The position numbers were made by a program, and so were the translations under genes. The notes beneath the pieces were generated by a model, which was given only the letters and a program-made list of their open reading frames with translations, ran no database searches and was not told the DNA's origin. A stretch of DNA of 64,000 nt from Macrocystis pyrifera (lineage: Eukaryota > Sar > Phaeophyceae > Laminariales > Laminariaceae), in the NCBI GenBank assembly GCA_031763025.1, contig JASSKH010000003.1, forward strand, positions 3,384,501 to 3,448,500. Direction: 5' to 3'. Each line of letters opens with the position of its first letter. Within the stretch, counting starts at the first letter, position 1. Positions 33,430-43,610 of this stretch are shown in pieces.

Positions 33430-33451
33430 GCAGCAGCAGCAGCAGCAGCAG
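33430..33451 (+). repeat. CAG microsatellite
   Basis: Seven CAG units in a row. Confidence 0.9.
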
Positions 33452-33595
33452 TAGTGAGAACGTGCGACCCTGGAGATGTGTGTGTGTGTTTTTCTGCGCT
33501 GGGTGGGGTATCATGTTCAGTTGGGTTGCAAATGACCAAAACGGAATTCGGTTTGTTTTTTACATGGAAGCAAAACGACAACATCAGTTAAGAGG

Positions 33596-33800
33596 CAACA
33601 ACAACAGCAGCGAATATCAGCAACAACGTTAGCAACATTAGCGAACAACAGCGGCAAGTAACTGCCGGTCTTGCACTCTTTTCAGCAGCAGCATTATAGC
33701 AGTATTACATGAAGAAAGACCACAACGACAGCAATTAACCACCAAAAACTACATGAGCAACAGCGGCAAGTTACTACCGGCTTTGCACTTACATTCAACA
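33596..33800 (+). repeat. Diverged direct repeats of about 45 bp
   Basis: GAACAACAGCGGCAAGTAACTGCCGGTCTTGCACT near 33644 returns near 33758 with a few changes. The region is AAC/CAG-rich. Confidence 0.7.
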
Positions 33801-33961
33801 TCATAGTTTGCGGTGCTTGTAGTACAGCAGCAGTAAGTGCCCAGACAGATCAGTCGTTCAACAGCCTTTCTTGTGATCGCCGAAGACGTGTGGACACACG
33901 AAATACAGACTCACTCGTGAGACTGGTACGAGAATGGCGATGAGTTTTTGTGAGCATACCA

Positions 33962-34150
33962 AGCAACAGCAACACCACCACCAACAACAGCAACAACGAC
34001 GACAGACAGCACCAACAACACCAACAACCCCGGCAACAACACCAACAACACCAACAACAAACCAAACAACAACGCTATAAACGCCGACACCGCCACCAAC
34101 ACCTCCACCAACACCACGAGCAGCGGCAACGACAGCGACGACGAGGGCGA
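33962..34150 (+). repeat. CAA/CAC-rich microsatellite
   Basis: Long imperfect run of CAACAACACCAACAAC-type triplets passing into CGACAGCGACGACGAG. Frames across it on both strands are low-complexity only. Confidence 0.9.
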
Positions 34151-34291
34151 CCGCAACAGCGAGATGACGGATGTGAATGTATGTATCGCACGGGTTCTGA
34201 TATCATCGTCGTGCAATCGTGCATGTGCCAGGTATGTAATATGTACCTGGTACGTACGACGTGGACATGCTTACTCTCTACGTTCTCTTTT

Positions 34292-34347
34292 CGCCTCCGC
34301 TCGAAGGACGTGTGTTGTCCGCCTCCGCTCGAAAGACGTGTGTTGTT
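34292..34347 (+). repeat. Tandem duplication of 28 bp
   Basis: CGCCTCCGCTCGAARGACGT plus GTGTTGT occurs twice in a row, differing at about two positions; a third partial start follows. Confidence 0.9.
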
Positions 34348-34464
34348 CGCCTCAGGATCTTCCCTGATGCTGTTTGTGTGACGTGTGAGGTACGTACTAC
34401 ACTGCTGCTGCTGCGTATACGGTGGTGGTATGTACGTATGGAGGCATACATTCACCCGCGCCCC

Positions 34465-34467
<3 letters not shown>

Positions 34468-34494
<27 letters not shown>
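34468..34494 (+). repeat. CTG microsatellite, 9 units
   Basis: Nine uninterrupted CTG triplets. Confidence 0.95.
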
Positions 34495-34495
<1 letters not shown>

Positions 34496-35084
34496 GCCTG
34501 AACGCCGAGGATCTTTAAAAGGCACGCACCACGAAAAGCACCGGTATTTACCGCCCGTTTTTATGTTTGGTCGTACAGCAGTATCGTACCGAAACCATTT
34601 ATTTCGTGTTAATTATTTCTGAAGTCCTACCTACCGGTGCAACCTACGTGCATATTTACTCGTGGGGTGATTTATGCCTGTTAATAGTACAGCAGCAGTA
34701 GTTGATGTGTTTTGAGTTTTTTTCCACGAACCGCACTAGTCTATATGGCCTTTTACTTTATATGAGAACAACGTCTTTATCTTGCATCATTGAGATTCAG
34801 TCAGTATTAACTTGAGCTTTTTGACTGCATTCTTCCATGGTGGACCTTGAAAGAATCGGTTCTGTGTATAGCAGTCCGGCCGTTCAGCCCCAGCCGTGTC
34901 CTCCGTGCGTCATGGTATTATACGATGTGGACAGTTATTCGTACAATAGGCGTCTTTATTATGCGGCGGCTTGTTGAAAGCTGAGGCGTGATGCCAAACC
35001 ATGTATGTACTGACTGTAGAAAGCATGGTCTCAACAATGACGAAATGGTGCACGCTACTCTGTAGTACGATTAGGACTCGCTGT
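34495..35084. other. Non-coding, nothing recognised
   Basis: TACAGCAGTA near 34573; no gene. Confidence 0.5.
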
Positions 35085-35371
35085 ATGTGCAGGACGGGTT
35101 TGCCCAGACCTTTGCGAAGGGTGCGTGTCTTACTGGTCAAGGCTGGTCTTTCGGCCGCCCAGCGTTTTTTTGGGGAAAAGCGCGTCCAAAACACGCGGCG
35201 GAGCCGCTTGACTGCTCCTGCCGACCCCGAGCTCCCCAAAGGGTTGGGGTTGAGGTTCGAGTCGGGGTTAAGGGTGGGGCAGGGGGGTCGGGTTGGTCTG
35301 GGCCGACGCGCAAGGTTGAAATTGACGACACGCGTCCTGCGCAAAGTTTTGTGCAAGCCGCTCCTGCACAT
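35085..35371 (+). repeat. Family E element, reference copy (287 bp)
   Basis: ATGTGCAGGACGGGTTTGCC at the left and, inverted, GGCTTGCACAAAACTTTGCG ahead of CTCCTGCACAT at the right form about 40 bp of imperfect inverted repeat. Inside are GTCAAGGCTGGTCTTTCGG, the ACACGCGGCGGAGCCGC block and CTCCCCAAAGGGTTGGGG. The three best copies share one amino-acid-like run in one frame, but frames break differently, so no coding is claimed. Confidence 0.75.
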
Positions 35372-35535
35372 GGCGGGAGCCGTGCGATGGGGGTGTACCT
35401 AATTTTTAAGAGGCACCTTCCTCGCTTGAGGGGCTTTACCGCATCACACAGTGTGATAACATAACACAACCACCGTGTCACACGTGTGATAACATAACAG
35501 AAAACACACCGCATGACACTATCGCGCGTGGGATG

Positions 35536-35744
35536 AGGTAACACATCCCCTTGGACGAATTCCAAAGCCGATTTTTATCGACGACCGGGGATGCATGCGT
35601 CTATTGTGGAAATATCACTCCACTCCTCGAGACCTTTCCGAAGCGCCGCTTTTTTTTCAAGTTGTGCGCGCCCGCCCGCTTGGATTTTCGAAGAGAATCG
35701 GCTCTGAAAAACTCATCCCGGAGGAGGGAGGGGGGGGGTTATCA
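35536..35744. mobile_element. Family H element (209 bp) with inverted ends
   Basis: The left GGTAACACATCCCCTTGGACG and AATTCCAAAGCCGATTTTTATCG are mirrored at the right by CGAAGAGAATCGGCTCTG, CTCATCCCGGAGG and GGGGTTATC. No coding capacity. Confidence 0.6.
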
Positions 35745-35949
35745 TGTATGTCCCGATATATAAGCAAGGTTTTTACACCAACATTCAAACCCAAGGGTCT
35801 TGCCTAGAAAGGCAAAACGTGTTGTACCCCTACTACAGTACGTCAGCCTAGGTTAGGCCACTATATACCTATATAAACTAAACACCGTTTGCATTGTAAA
35901 ATTTAGTCAGCACGAGTACCTGGTACCGTGTATAACATCGCACGAGACG

Positions 35950-36140
35950 TACACCCGCATGGCGTTAACTTCCAGAGCCGATTTTCTCCAAAGTAGGAAA
36001 GCTGGGAGAAGCGGGGGGGGGGGGGGCACCACGGTGAAAATGGTGGCTTCGGGAAATTCCCCGTCGATATACGTGCATAGAAGCGCTGCTCGTCGTTTTG
36101 CGGTCTCCCGCGCTGTCGAGAAAATGCAGCTTTGGGTTTC
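35950..36140 (+). repeat. Family H element with internal poly-G
   Basis: CCGCATGGCGTTAACTTCCAGAGCCG and ATTTTCTCCAAAG match the H left end. A 13-G run (about 36016-36028) and AAAATGGTGGCTTCGGG follow. It abuts a LINE fragment. Confidence 0.45.
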
Positions 36141-36149
36141 ATCGAAGGG

Positions 36150-36318
36150 GAGGGGAGGGGTTTACTCATTTGCTGCTTGCCTTAGTCATTTGACCATTGA
36201 CCACGCATAGCTTTCAAGGGGGAGCTCCGTTCCTACTCCTATTAGAGATGCCTCCAACAATTGGGCGCTCATTACGTTGTTTCCGTATATCACATGGAAA
36301 CTTTTTGCTAATGGGGTG
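36150..36318 (-). mobile_element. 5'-truncated LINE fragment, reverse strand
   Basis: This is the reverse complement of the 3' part of the element at 44461-44640: AATGAGCGCCCAATTGTTGGAGG, TCTCTAATAGGAGTAGGAACGG, GGTCAATGGTCAAATGACTAAGG and AGCAAATGAGTA all recur in order. Read on its own strand it ends in a C-rich tail (CCCCTCCCCTCCCC). Confidence 0.65.
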
Positions 36319-36626
36319 TGTTATGTTGCGCGTTTTACGATATCATCGCCCCAACCATGGCAACGTTGGCCTACGCGGATGGGCCCCGAGCGCCTCCTCC
36401 AACCCTATCGCGTAGTCCGTGGCGAAGGCCGTGGGCTCCATGTTCTGGATAAATCCAAGAGTCTGACTTGTATCTGTAGGCTTGGTTCGCGGTGTTAACT
36501 ACAAATAGTAGCTCATGATGCCGCAGGGCCATGAGGTGGGGAAAATAGAGATCTCCACCTCGATCTCCACCCCGTACATACAACAAGAGTCCCGTTGAAT
36601 TCACGGCCGCGGTCTATTTTATTGGT
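36319..36626. other. Non-coding, nothing recognised
   Basis: Short frames only, without any domain signature. Confidence 0.5.
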
Positions 36627-36736
36627 ATTACAGGGGTCCATTGTTAACGGGACCAAAAAATTTTGTTAGTAAAAATAGTCAAATATATAGGTTTTTATGT
36701 ACACCGTAGGTCCTGTTAACTATGGACCCCCGTAAT
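36627..36736 (+). mobile_element. Family A MITE, copy A10 (GTTAAC arm type)
   Basis: Arms CCATTGTTAACGGGACC and GGTCCTGTTAACTATGG; ends TTACAGGGG and CCCCCGTAAT. Confidence 0.9.
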
Positions 36737-37769
36737 AGTGGTGGCTTATCGAAAGCCGATTACCCTGGTAAATATGTTGGCTTCGCGCTAGAACACCTGA
36801 TGCAGCTTCAGGACCAGTTAGTGCGGAACAAAAGAAACAGAGGTTTAGATCTCCACCCACTCAACAGGGACTTCCGCGGTAGGATTCAACCCGCAGCCTA
36901 GTTTTGGTCACATCGAAGACGTTCGCCCACGATAGGCGCTGCTGGCCTGGCCCTCCTCAGTGTGTGTGCTGGTCGTGTTGCTATTAAATGTCCCTGTTTT
37001 GGGGGGTGACGCTCGAGGGTGGCTGATGACCGCAACTGGAGGTCGTGATGTTTTTCGTTTGTAGACCTCGCGATTTATTCTACCAAATGTGTTACGGGGC
37101 GCCAAGTGTAGTCATCAGAACGCAAGCAGCACGCTCGATCGAGGTATCACACGCAGCTTGCAGAAATAAGTTTCCACGAGAACCTCGATCTCACAGAGCT
37201 GAGGTGTGTGTGCGTGTTTTGTTTTGTTTTTCCATCTTCCAGAAATGTATCACGCAGCTTTCAAAGTTGAGTATCGACGACTCATTCGATCGAACGCACA
37301 GCTGACGCGTTTTGTAGTAGTTTTCTAAAATACATGTATATATGCGTGAGCTGTGAGTGCAACCCGATTTTGAGGGCAATGGATGGTGTTTGGGACGATG
37401 CCGATGACGATATGTATCATACGAGGGCTGTATTTTGCAGCAGTTCAGAGCTTGAAGCTGGGCCAAGTCGTACTACCGGTGTACCGGTGGCTATAGCTGC
37501 TGCTGGACTACAGTACAGATACTTGCCGCTAAGAAAGCCCCGTCACCTATCAGCCATGTTTTAGGCGAAGCTCAGGCCCAACCCCGACGTCCTGGAGATT
37601 TTTTTCGGAATGAAAGATGCCATGAGGAGGTAACTTCGACAAAACGGTTCACACTGTACTTGCCTTTTAATCAGTAGAGCTTACCACGCTCTGGACGATG
37701 GACACAACAATAGCTGTCTATTGCTTCGGTAGTAGACTAGGGGTGGATCTGTCGATGTATACTGTCTGC
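36737..37769. other. Non-coding, nothing recognised
   Basis: CACGCAGCTT and TTCAAAGTTGAGTATCRACRACTCA (37251-37283) recur near 48895-48930, suggesting another old repeat. Frames at 37045-37305 and 37334-37564 lack any family signature. Confidence 0.45.
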
Positions 37770-38155
37770 GTCAATAGATTGTGGAAGGTATCGATCGATA
37801 GACGTTGTCGGACACAACATATGGTGAACTTCGTCCATCGATGGTCATCGCAGGCCACATTTGATTGTGCGAGATGTCGATCGATGGCCATTGCCGGCTA
37901 CAATAGATCGTGTGAGATGTCGATCGATGGCCATCGCCGGCCACAATAAATTGTGCGAGATGTCTATCGATAGCCATTGCTGGCCACAACAGATTGTGCG
38001 AGATGTCTATCGACGGCCATTGCCGACCATAATAGATTGTGCGATATGTCTATCATGGCCATTGCCGGCCACAATAGATTGTGCGAGATGTCTATCGATG
38101 GCCATTGCCGGCCACAGTAGATTGTGCAAGCATTCCATCGATAGCCATCTCGAGG
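37770..38155 (+). repeat. Tandem satellite array, 43-bp unit, about 9 copies
   Basis: Units start at 37771, 37813, 37856, 37899, 37942, 37985, 38028, 38070 and 38113, spaced 42 to 43 bp. A typical unit reads CACAATAGATTGTG, CGAGATGTC, TATCGATGG, CCATTGCCGGC. CACAAT-AG-ATTGTG and ATCGAT are dyads. Confidence 0.95.
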
Positions 38156-38919
38156 ACATTTTGCACTCATCCCACGATATACGCGAGGCAATAGTCTATT
38201 TTGGAAGCGCGTCCAATAATATATTGTGGATGGCGATGGTTTCTGTTTTACACAATCGCGTACCCGATTTTCCTACTTGAGAATTGCCTTTCCGATGAGA
38301 AAGAGATTTTATCTGTTGGAAAACAAGTTGCCAAATTTGTACCAGGTATGTCATGTTCTGTATGTGGTTAAGGTGAACCGAGGTCATCATGTTGTGGAGA
38401 CCATACGTTCTCACACTCATTTGAAGAAGATATTATATATATAGATGTCGCTATTAATAGGAACTCGCGCACCAAGATATTGATAACTATCAACTTGTGT
38501 GCGCTGGTAGTTTCGGAGATTGATTGGATATAATACCCTTACTTTATCCTACAGCAGCCTACTAACTCCACTTTGAATAAAACGTGGATCATTAAACTAA
38601 AACCACCTTATATGATATGCTGAGAATTCTAAGCTTTCCGTTTCTCATCTCGAGTTTGTTTGTCCCATACTGAAACCAAGTATGTAAGAATTTTTTTTTT
38701 GGATGGTGGTAATCTTATTTTCGATTGTTTTTACTTGGTTCGGAAATAGATTCGATTTATTACCGTTACGTTGTCATATATTAACTGCACTTCAAAAATA
38801 ATCTGGATATTTTAAATATAACCACCTTGACAAGAAAATTCTCAGCTTTCCGTTTCTAAACTCGGCTTTTTTGTCCCATACTGGAATGAAGTAAGTCGTA
38901 TTCATATTTTTCGGAGCCC
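38156..38919. repeat. Linker between satellite arrays with a 200-bp diverged duplication
   Basis: About 38545-38690 and 38757-38895 are diverged copies: both carry CTAACTCCACTT/TAACTGCACTT, AACCACCTT, AGCTTTCCGTTTCT and TTTGTCCCATACTG in order. TACCAGGTA lies near 38340. Confidence 0.7.
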
Positions 38920-39700
38920 GGCCAATAATCTATTGTGGGTGGCGATGGCTATAATATTATTGTTGGACACAATCGCGTACCTGTTGTTGGCGGCAATAGA
39001 AGCTTCGGCGGTCGTCAAGAATGGCCATCGACATGCATCATTCCACAGTATACAATAGGTTTAGGCAATAGTCTATTCCGAAAGCACGCCCAACAGTCTA
39101 TTGTGGGTGACGATGGCTATTGATGGATACAAATGCGTGTATATTGTTGGCGGCAATAGCCATCGATAGGCAAACGTTTTTGGTCTATTGTTAATATAAT
39201 ATCTATCACGGTGACTTCCCCAACATCTATTGTTCGGGACAATGACCATCTATGGACAGCCTTGTGACTCCATTGTTAGGGCAAAGGCATATTGTGTCCA
39301 TTGCCGAAACTATGTTGTCCCCTGACAATATCTATCGATAGACAGCGTTTCCAGTCTATTGTCGTTAACAACACCTGTCATTGTGGTTAACAGAGTCTAT
39401 CGATAGACAATATTGCCAGTCTATTGTGGTTCAAAATGTCTATCGTTGACCAGCGTTGGCAATCTAATGTCCTTATCAGTATTCATTGATTCACGCTGTC
39501 GGGGCTACTGCTGTAGCGGCAATGTTCTGTTTCCTTGCTGTTGTCCAGGGTATATGCACATCTTACCTCATCTATCCCATGATGCTAACGGCCATTGCCC
39601 AAAATATCAAAATCTATTATTGCCGACAATGTCTATCGATAGACATCGTGGCCAGTCTAGTGGGGCCGACAATGACCATTGACAAGCACGTTTTCGGGGT
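38920..39700. repeat. Degenerate satellite relatives (CTATTG / TCTATCGATAGACA words)
   Basis: TCTATCGATAGACA occurs repeatedly (39332, 39397, 39632 and others), along with CCAGTCTATTGT and GGCAATAG, but the 43-bp phase is lost and orientation changes. Probably an old, rearranged part of the same satellite. Confidence 0.7.
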
Positions 39701-40025
39701 CGTTGTGTGGCGGCAATGATCTATCTCTTATCCGTACAGAGTGTAACCGATCAGGACTCACATTTAATAACACAGAGTACCAACCACAACAACACAGCCG
39801 ACAATACAACACACTTAACCCCCGTGAAGCCCACTGCCTTGTTGAGACACACAACGTTAAGCCCTCCTTCACGCTATGCTGTGCACCCACCTTGCTGCTC
39901 ATCACGATACACCATGCACTCATTCCATACTGGTGGTGATCACAACATGAAAATATGGCATTGCTGCGGCACACAATATTGCATTGCTTAATAAATCAGA
40001 GCGCATCGTAGGTGTGGAAATAGGC
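39701..40025. other. Non-coding spacer
   Basis: ACAACACA-rich; no gene recognised. Confidence 0.4.
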
Positions 40026-40480
40026 GGGTGATGGTGTCCATCGATGGACATTGTCCACCACAATAGATTATCAATGGTGTCCATCGATAGCAATTGCCGG
40101 CCAAAGTAGATTAGAAAAGTATCTATCGATAGCCATTGCTGGTCACAATAGATTCAGAAACATATCTATCGATAGCCATCGCCGGTCACAATAGATTAAG
40201 AATGTGTTGATCGATAGCCATTGCAGGCCACAATAGATCAAGAAATGTGGTCGTCGATAGCCACTGTGGACCGCAATGGATTCTGCAAGCTATCCGTCGG
40301 TAGCCATTGTCGGTGACAATAGCTTTCAACCCAGGTACTTCAGGACACTCCTGCCTGAACAATATGTTGGGGACGTAACCTATCGATAGCCATTACCGAC
40401 GACAACGGATCGAGGAACGTGCCGATCGATAGCCTTTGCCGACGACAATAGACCCGTCCATTGCACCATATTCTATTGCT
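40026..40480 (+). repeat. Second tandem satellite array, 43-bp unit
   Basis: About eight units of the pattern CACAATAGATT, 12-14 variable bases, ATCTATCGATAGCCATTGC, CGGT/CTGGT at 42-44-bp spacing, becoming irregular after 40320. It differs from the first array by lacking the GTGCGAGATG block. Confidence 0.9.
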
Positions 40481-40671
40481 ATTGCAGGGGCCATCGTCTA
40501 TTGTCCAGGGTGTGCTTTACCACTTATTCGAGGAAACGGTTGGCACACACTGGGTATGCTGATGCTAACCAGTGGTTGGTTGGGTCTGATTGGCTTAGGG
40601 TTGGTTCGATCAGTTGGCCGTACACAGCAGTGACCGTCGCCCATTTTCGTGAATAGGTGCCGCATCTCGGA

Positions 40672-40875
40672 CAGATCATCGATTCCCGCTTGATGATCTA
40701 GATCATTTAGGACAGATATATCCCTGATCTGTATTATACTAGCTCATGTTGCCGGGGTGGGCGCCTTGATAGTCTAAATGATCTGGTACATGCTTCCCGG
40801 ACTGGATCCGCCCTATAGGGCCAATCCTGCACAAGCTATCACAGCGGCAGCTGAGAACTATGACCTGTCCGGAAT
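40672..40875 (+). repeat. Family F copy
   Basis: GACAGATCATCGATTC, TAGCTCATGTTGCCGGGGTGGG, CATGCTTCCCGGACTGGATC and CTGCACAAGCTATCACAGCGGCAG align in order with 60.6 kb. Confidence 0.65.
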
Positions 40876-41251
40876 GTAAATACGTGGTAAGCTACTCATT
40901 CCTTCACACCCTACATAGCCCTAAACCCTTAACCGCCTCGTTTTTTTTTTTTTTTTTTTCGTTCGGGCTGAAGATGTTATGAGGGGGTTGGCGTTAAAAT
41001 TCGTCGGGGTCATCAACCATTTTGGAGGAGGTGGCACCAAGTGGCAAACGCTTATACTGGAGACCACTGATGCGTGACGCGAATAAGGAAGGCTTCGTTA
41101 CCGGCCACCACCCCCCGCCCCCCCCCCCCCCCCCGCCATGTTTTGTTGGCTAGCCCCAGAAAGCGGGGAACTTCAGCAGTTCTTCGAAGTTGTGGTTGGG
41201 GGTCACTGCGTACGATACGACTACCGTATACTATTATATTAATGGAACCAA
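40876..41251. other. Non-coding; T run and C runs
   Basis: A T run near 40941-40959 and C runs separated by one G at about 41109-41135. No gene. Confidence 0.5.
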
Positions 41252-41420
41252 GATGACGCATCCCGTGGGACGAATGTCGGTGCCGAGTTTCTCCGAAGCA
41301 GAGATGAAGCACACGCAGGGAAAAAGGATGGCCCCTTGGACGCATCGTTCGGCGTTTGCACCTCCCCTGTTGCGGAGGAAATCAGCCTCGAAAATCCGTC
41401 CCGAGGGGGTGTGTCGTCAT
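41252..41420. mobile_element. Family H element (169 bp), best short copy
   Basis: The left ATGACGCATCCCGTGGGACG and CCGAGTTTCTCCGAAGC is mirrored at the right by GAGGAAATCAGCCTCG, ATCCGTCCCGAGGGGG and CGTCAT. It resembles a TIR-type non-autonomous element; there is no coding capacity. Confidence 0.6.
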
Positions 41421-41541
41421 GCTTGATGAGCCCAAGCCTAACCTTTCGAGCCTAAACCAGTCAGACCCAATCAACGATTTGTTTGGCATTGGTCCCCCAT
41501 GTCTATAATAGTATACAGCGGTGTGGTTCAACCATACAGTT

Positions 41542-41648
41542 GTTACGGGGGACCATAGTAAATAGGACCAAATATTGTTAGTAAAAATAGGCAAATATAT
41601 AGGTTTTTTTGTATACCGTAGGTCCTATTAACTATGGACTCCCGTAAT
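41542..41648 (+). mobile_element. Family A MITE, copy A11
   Basis: Left arm GTAAAT type, right arm ATTAAC type; ends GTTACGGGGG and CTCCCGTAAT. Only 6 bp separate it from A12. Confidence 0.92.
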
Positions 41649-41654
41649 AGCAGT

Positions 41655-41763
41655 ACTACGGTGGACCATAGTAAATGGGACCAAATATTGTTAGTAAAAA
41701 TAGGAAAACAAATGTAGGTTTTTGTGGCTACCGCAGGTCCTATTTACTGCGGTCCCCCGTAAT
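41655..41763 (+). mobile_element. Family A MITE, copy A12
   Basis: Same orientation as A11, GTAAAT/ATTTAC arms; ends ACTACGGTGG and CCCCCGTAAT. Confidence 0.92.
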
Positions 41764-41878
41764 AGTGTCGAATAAGTGGTGAATGAATGAACCCCTCTCC
41801 TGCACAGCAGCGGCGTGCTTCAACCTACGGAGGTGGTGTCGAACGCGTGGTGAATTGCAGTCATTGCTGTCTACTTTT

Positions 41879-42167
41879 TAGGCCTGCAATCCCGTTTTTT
41901 GTTTTGTTTTTTTTAATCCTCCGGCGGATTGGTAAAAACAAAGCTTAAGATCACCACACCTCCACTTTCCAAATTCGTTCGTCGTGTGTCAATCTAGCCC
42001 ATAGCTCCCGTTGCAACATCAGGACAGGCTGTTGTTACCCCAGGAGTTTGGGCTCGTTGACCCGACCTGACCCCCGAGAGGAGCAGGTGCGGTGGAGATA
42101 GCCACTCGGGAGAGTCATCTCTGGGTATGATTGAAGTGGCTTGTCCCAAAACGGGACTGCAATGCTA
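41879..42167. mobile_element. Family C element split by a family D insertion
   Basis: AGGCCTGCAATCCCGTTTTTTG at the left and CTTGTCCCAAAACGGGACTG plus CAATGCTA at the right are the two C ends; 41915-42125 between them is a D repeat. C is therefore the older element. Confidence 0.55.
41915..42125 (-). mobile_element. Family D, SINE-like retroposon (about 210 bp)
   Basis: Read on the minus strand it runs from CCCAGAGATGACTCTCCCG to TTTACCAATCCGCCGGAGG and is followed by an A-rich tail (the T-rich stretch at 41895-41914). Another near-full copy is at 59535 and a tail-only copy at 57151. A GGGTCAACGAGCCC stretch weakly resembles a B box. Confidence 0.5.
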
Positions 42168-42850
42168 AAAGGGTAAGAAACCCTCTTAACCCCAACCTCC
42201 TGGGGGTTTTTTTTTTTCGGAATAAAAATACAGTACGGAGTGTTGCGCCTCCTCGGCCAAATAGTTGGAACATATATAATATGTATATATATGTGTGAAA
42301 CCAGGCATATTATGTTGATGTTATTTATACATAAAAACTTGAAACCCCTATAGCACTACTACGAGTATCGTTCTAACCCCAGCAGCCCAAAAAGTTTCTC
42401 GGAATGATCTGCGTGGTGATGAGTCAGTTTTTAGTGTTAGAATGTGGACTATCAAACGGTTTTTTGTCGAAGCTGGACAAAGTCGTAACGCTACTTACGT
42501 ACTGGAGAACCGCTGATATATGACGCCAATCAAGCGCTGTCACCGGGCGTACAAACCCTCACGTAAAATGCCGGCCACCCGGGAAAATTATCGGAATGAA
42601 ATATGTAATGAACATGCGCAGCAGGGTTGATAGACGATACTATTAATACCTATACTCAGTACTGCTGCTGTGCGCTCACCAACACGCCGGATTTGTCTGT
42701 GTAAATCTTGGAACCTCACGGCGGGGACGCACGAAGTACGTGCCCGGGGTTGGAGAAAGCCTCCGCGGGCTGTATACGTAGAGAAAGAGAGACGCCAGGT
42801 GTCACTGCCGCAGAGGGGCGGGGTCCGGCGAATCAACGCGGGGGGTAAAC
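42168..42850. other. Non-coding, nothing recognised
   Basis: No domain-bearing frames. Confidence 0.5.
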
Positions 42851-42984
42851 ATTGCGGGGGGAACCTGTCATATCATATAGCGATCAGAACCAAATATTGC
42901 AGTTGTGTCCACCTAAGGAAATATGAATGATTTTTTTATTAACAGTCCTCGTGGGTTCTGACTGCTATGGTCCCCCCCCGTGAT
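42851..42984. mobile_element. Family B element (134 bp)
   Basis: The left end ATTGCGGGGGGAACC with GATCAGAACCAAATATTGC and the right end GGGTTCTGACTGCTATGGTCC with CCCGTGAT show that B shares the outer end (ACGGGGGACCATAG) with family A but has TCAGAACC where A has AATAGGACC. Confidence 0.65.
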
Positions 42985-43059
42985 ACACAGTGGTAGCCCT
43001 GCGTCAGGGTCTGGGGCTGATCACAACGGAGAGGCCTCATTGATCCCACACTACAGTAC

Positions 43060-43235
43060 ATACCGCTCTGTCCGCAAATATAGGACATGTTTTTGTATTT
43101 CGGTACAGTACCGCTTTTGGGCGTAAATAGAAGGACCGCTTGGTCTTCATATTAATGTCTATACGAGCCTTATGTTTTCGTCCGAAGTGGTCTTTCATAC
43201 AAACGCTCCTTACTTCTCGGGCCAAAGGGGTACGA
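43060..43235. repeat. Family G relatives, two overlapping degenerate copies
   Basis: CCGCTCTGTCCGCAAATATAGG, CCGCTTTTGGGCGTAAATAG, GACCGCTTGGTCTTCATATTAATG and TCTCGGGCCAAAGGGGTA are G-type ends and cores. Confidence 0.5.
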
Positions 43236-43432
43236 ATTCAATACTCTGGTTCGCTACATCTGTGAGGTCCTCCTAAGTTTTTTGTTTTTGTTTTTCACCT
43301 GCCTCTTCTGAATCGCCGCCCCACGTTTTGGTGGGGGACAAAAAACCAAGCCACTTGGAGTTCTTCTGGGACACGCTGTTTCGCACAAGTGCAGCAGTGT
43401 TCGTAGATGTAATAGCCCGTTTTTAACCCATC

Positions 43433-43475
43433 TAGGACTGCAGTCCCGATTTTGGGGACAAAAGTGCTTAGAATC
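43433..43475 (+). repeat. Family C half element
   Basis: AGGACTGCAGTCCCGATTTTGGGGACAAAAG, one arm only. Confidence 0.6.
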
Positions 43476-43507
43476 TGACGGGTTAAGGGACCCCCTGTCT
43501 TCCCCTG

Positions 43508-43610
43508 GTCGGCGAAAACCCCGACGGGCTCCGCCCCGGCATTGTTGGGATGCGAGGGTCTTATGGTCGTATTACTGCGGCCTTCCATGATATCGAGTAC
43601 ACCCCCCTGG
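43508..43610. repeat. Family K repeat, copy 1
   Basis: Matches 52450-52550 over about 100 bp (GGGCTCCGCCCCGGCATTGT and ATGATATCGAGTACACCCCC versus their counterparts there). The minus-strand frame conserves GGVLDIM between the two copies. Confidence 0.6.

Noticed and set aside
33911-34381. Gln/His-rich and Leu/Val-rich frames on opposite strands
   Set aside because: Both are readings of a CAA/CAC microsatellite.
34910-35402. Long frames on both strands around 35 kb as genes
   Set aside because: They coincide with a family E element, and similar frames appear wherever E copies occur.
37770-38155. CRISPR-like array of 43-bp units
   Set aside because: The whole unit is conserved from copy to copy and there are no unique spacers. 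The context is eukaryotic, and no cas-like genes are nearby.
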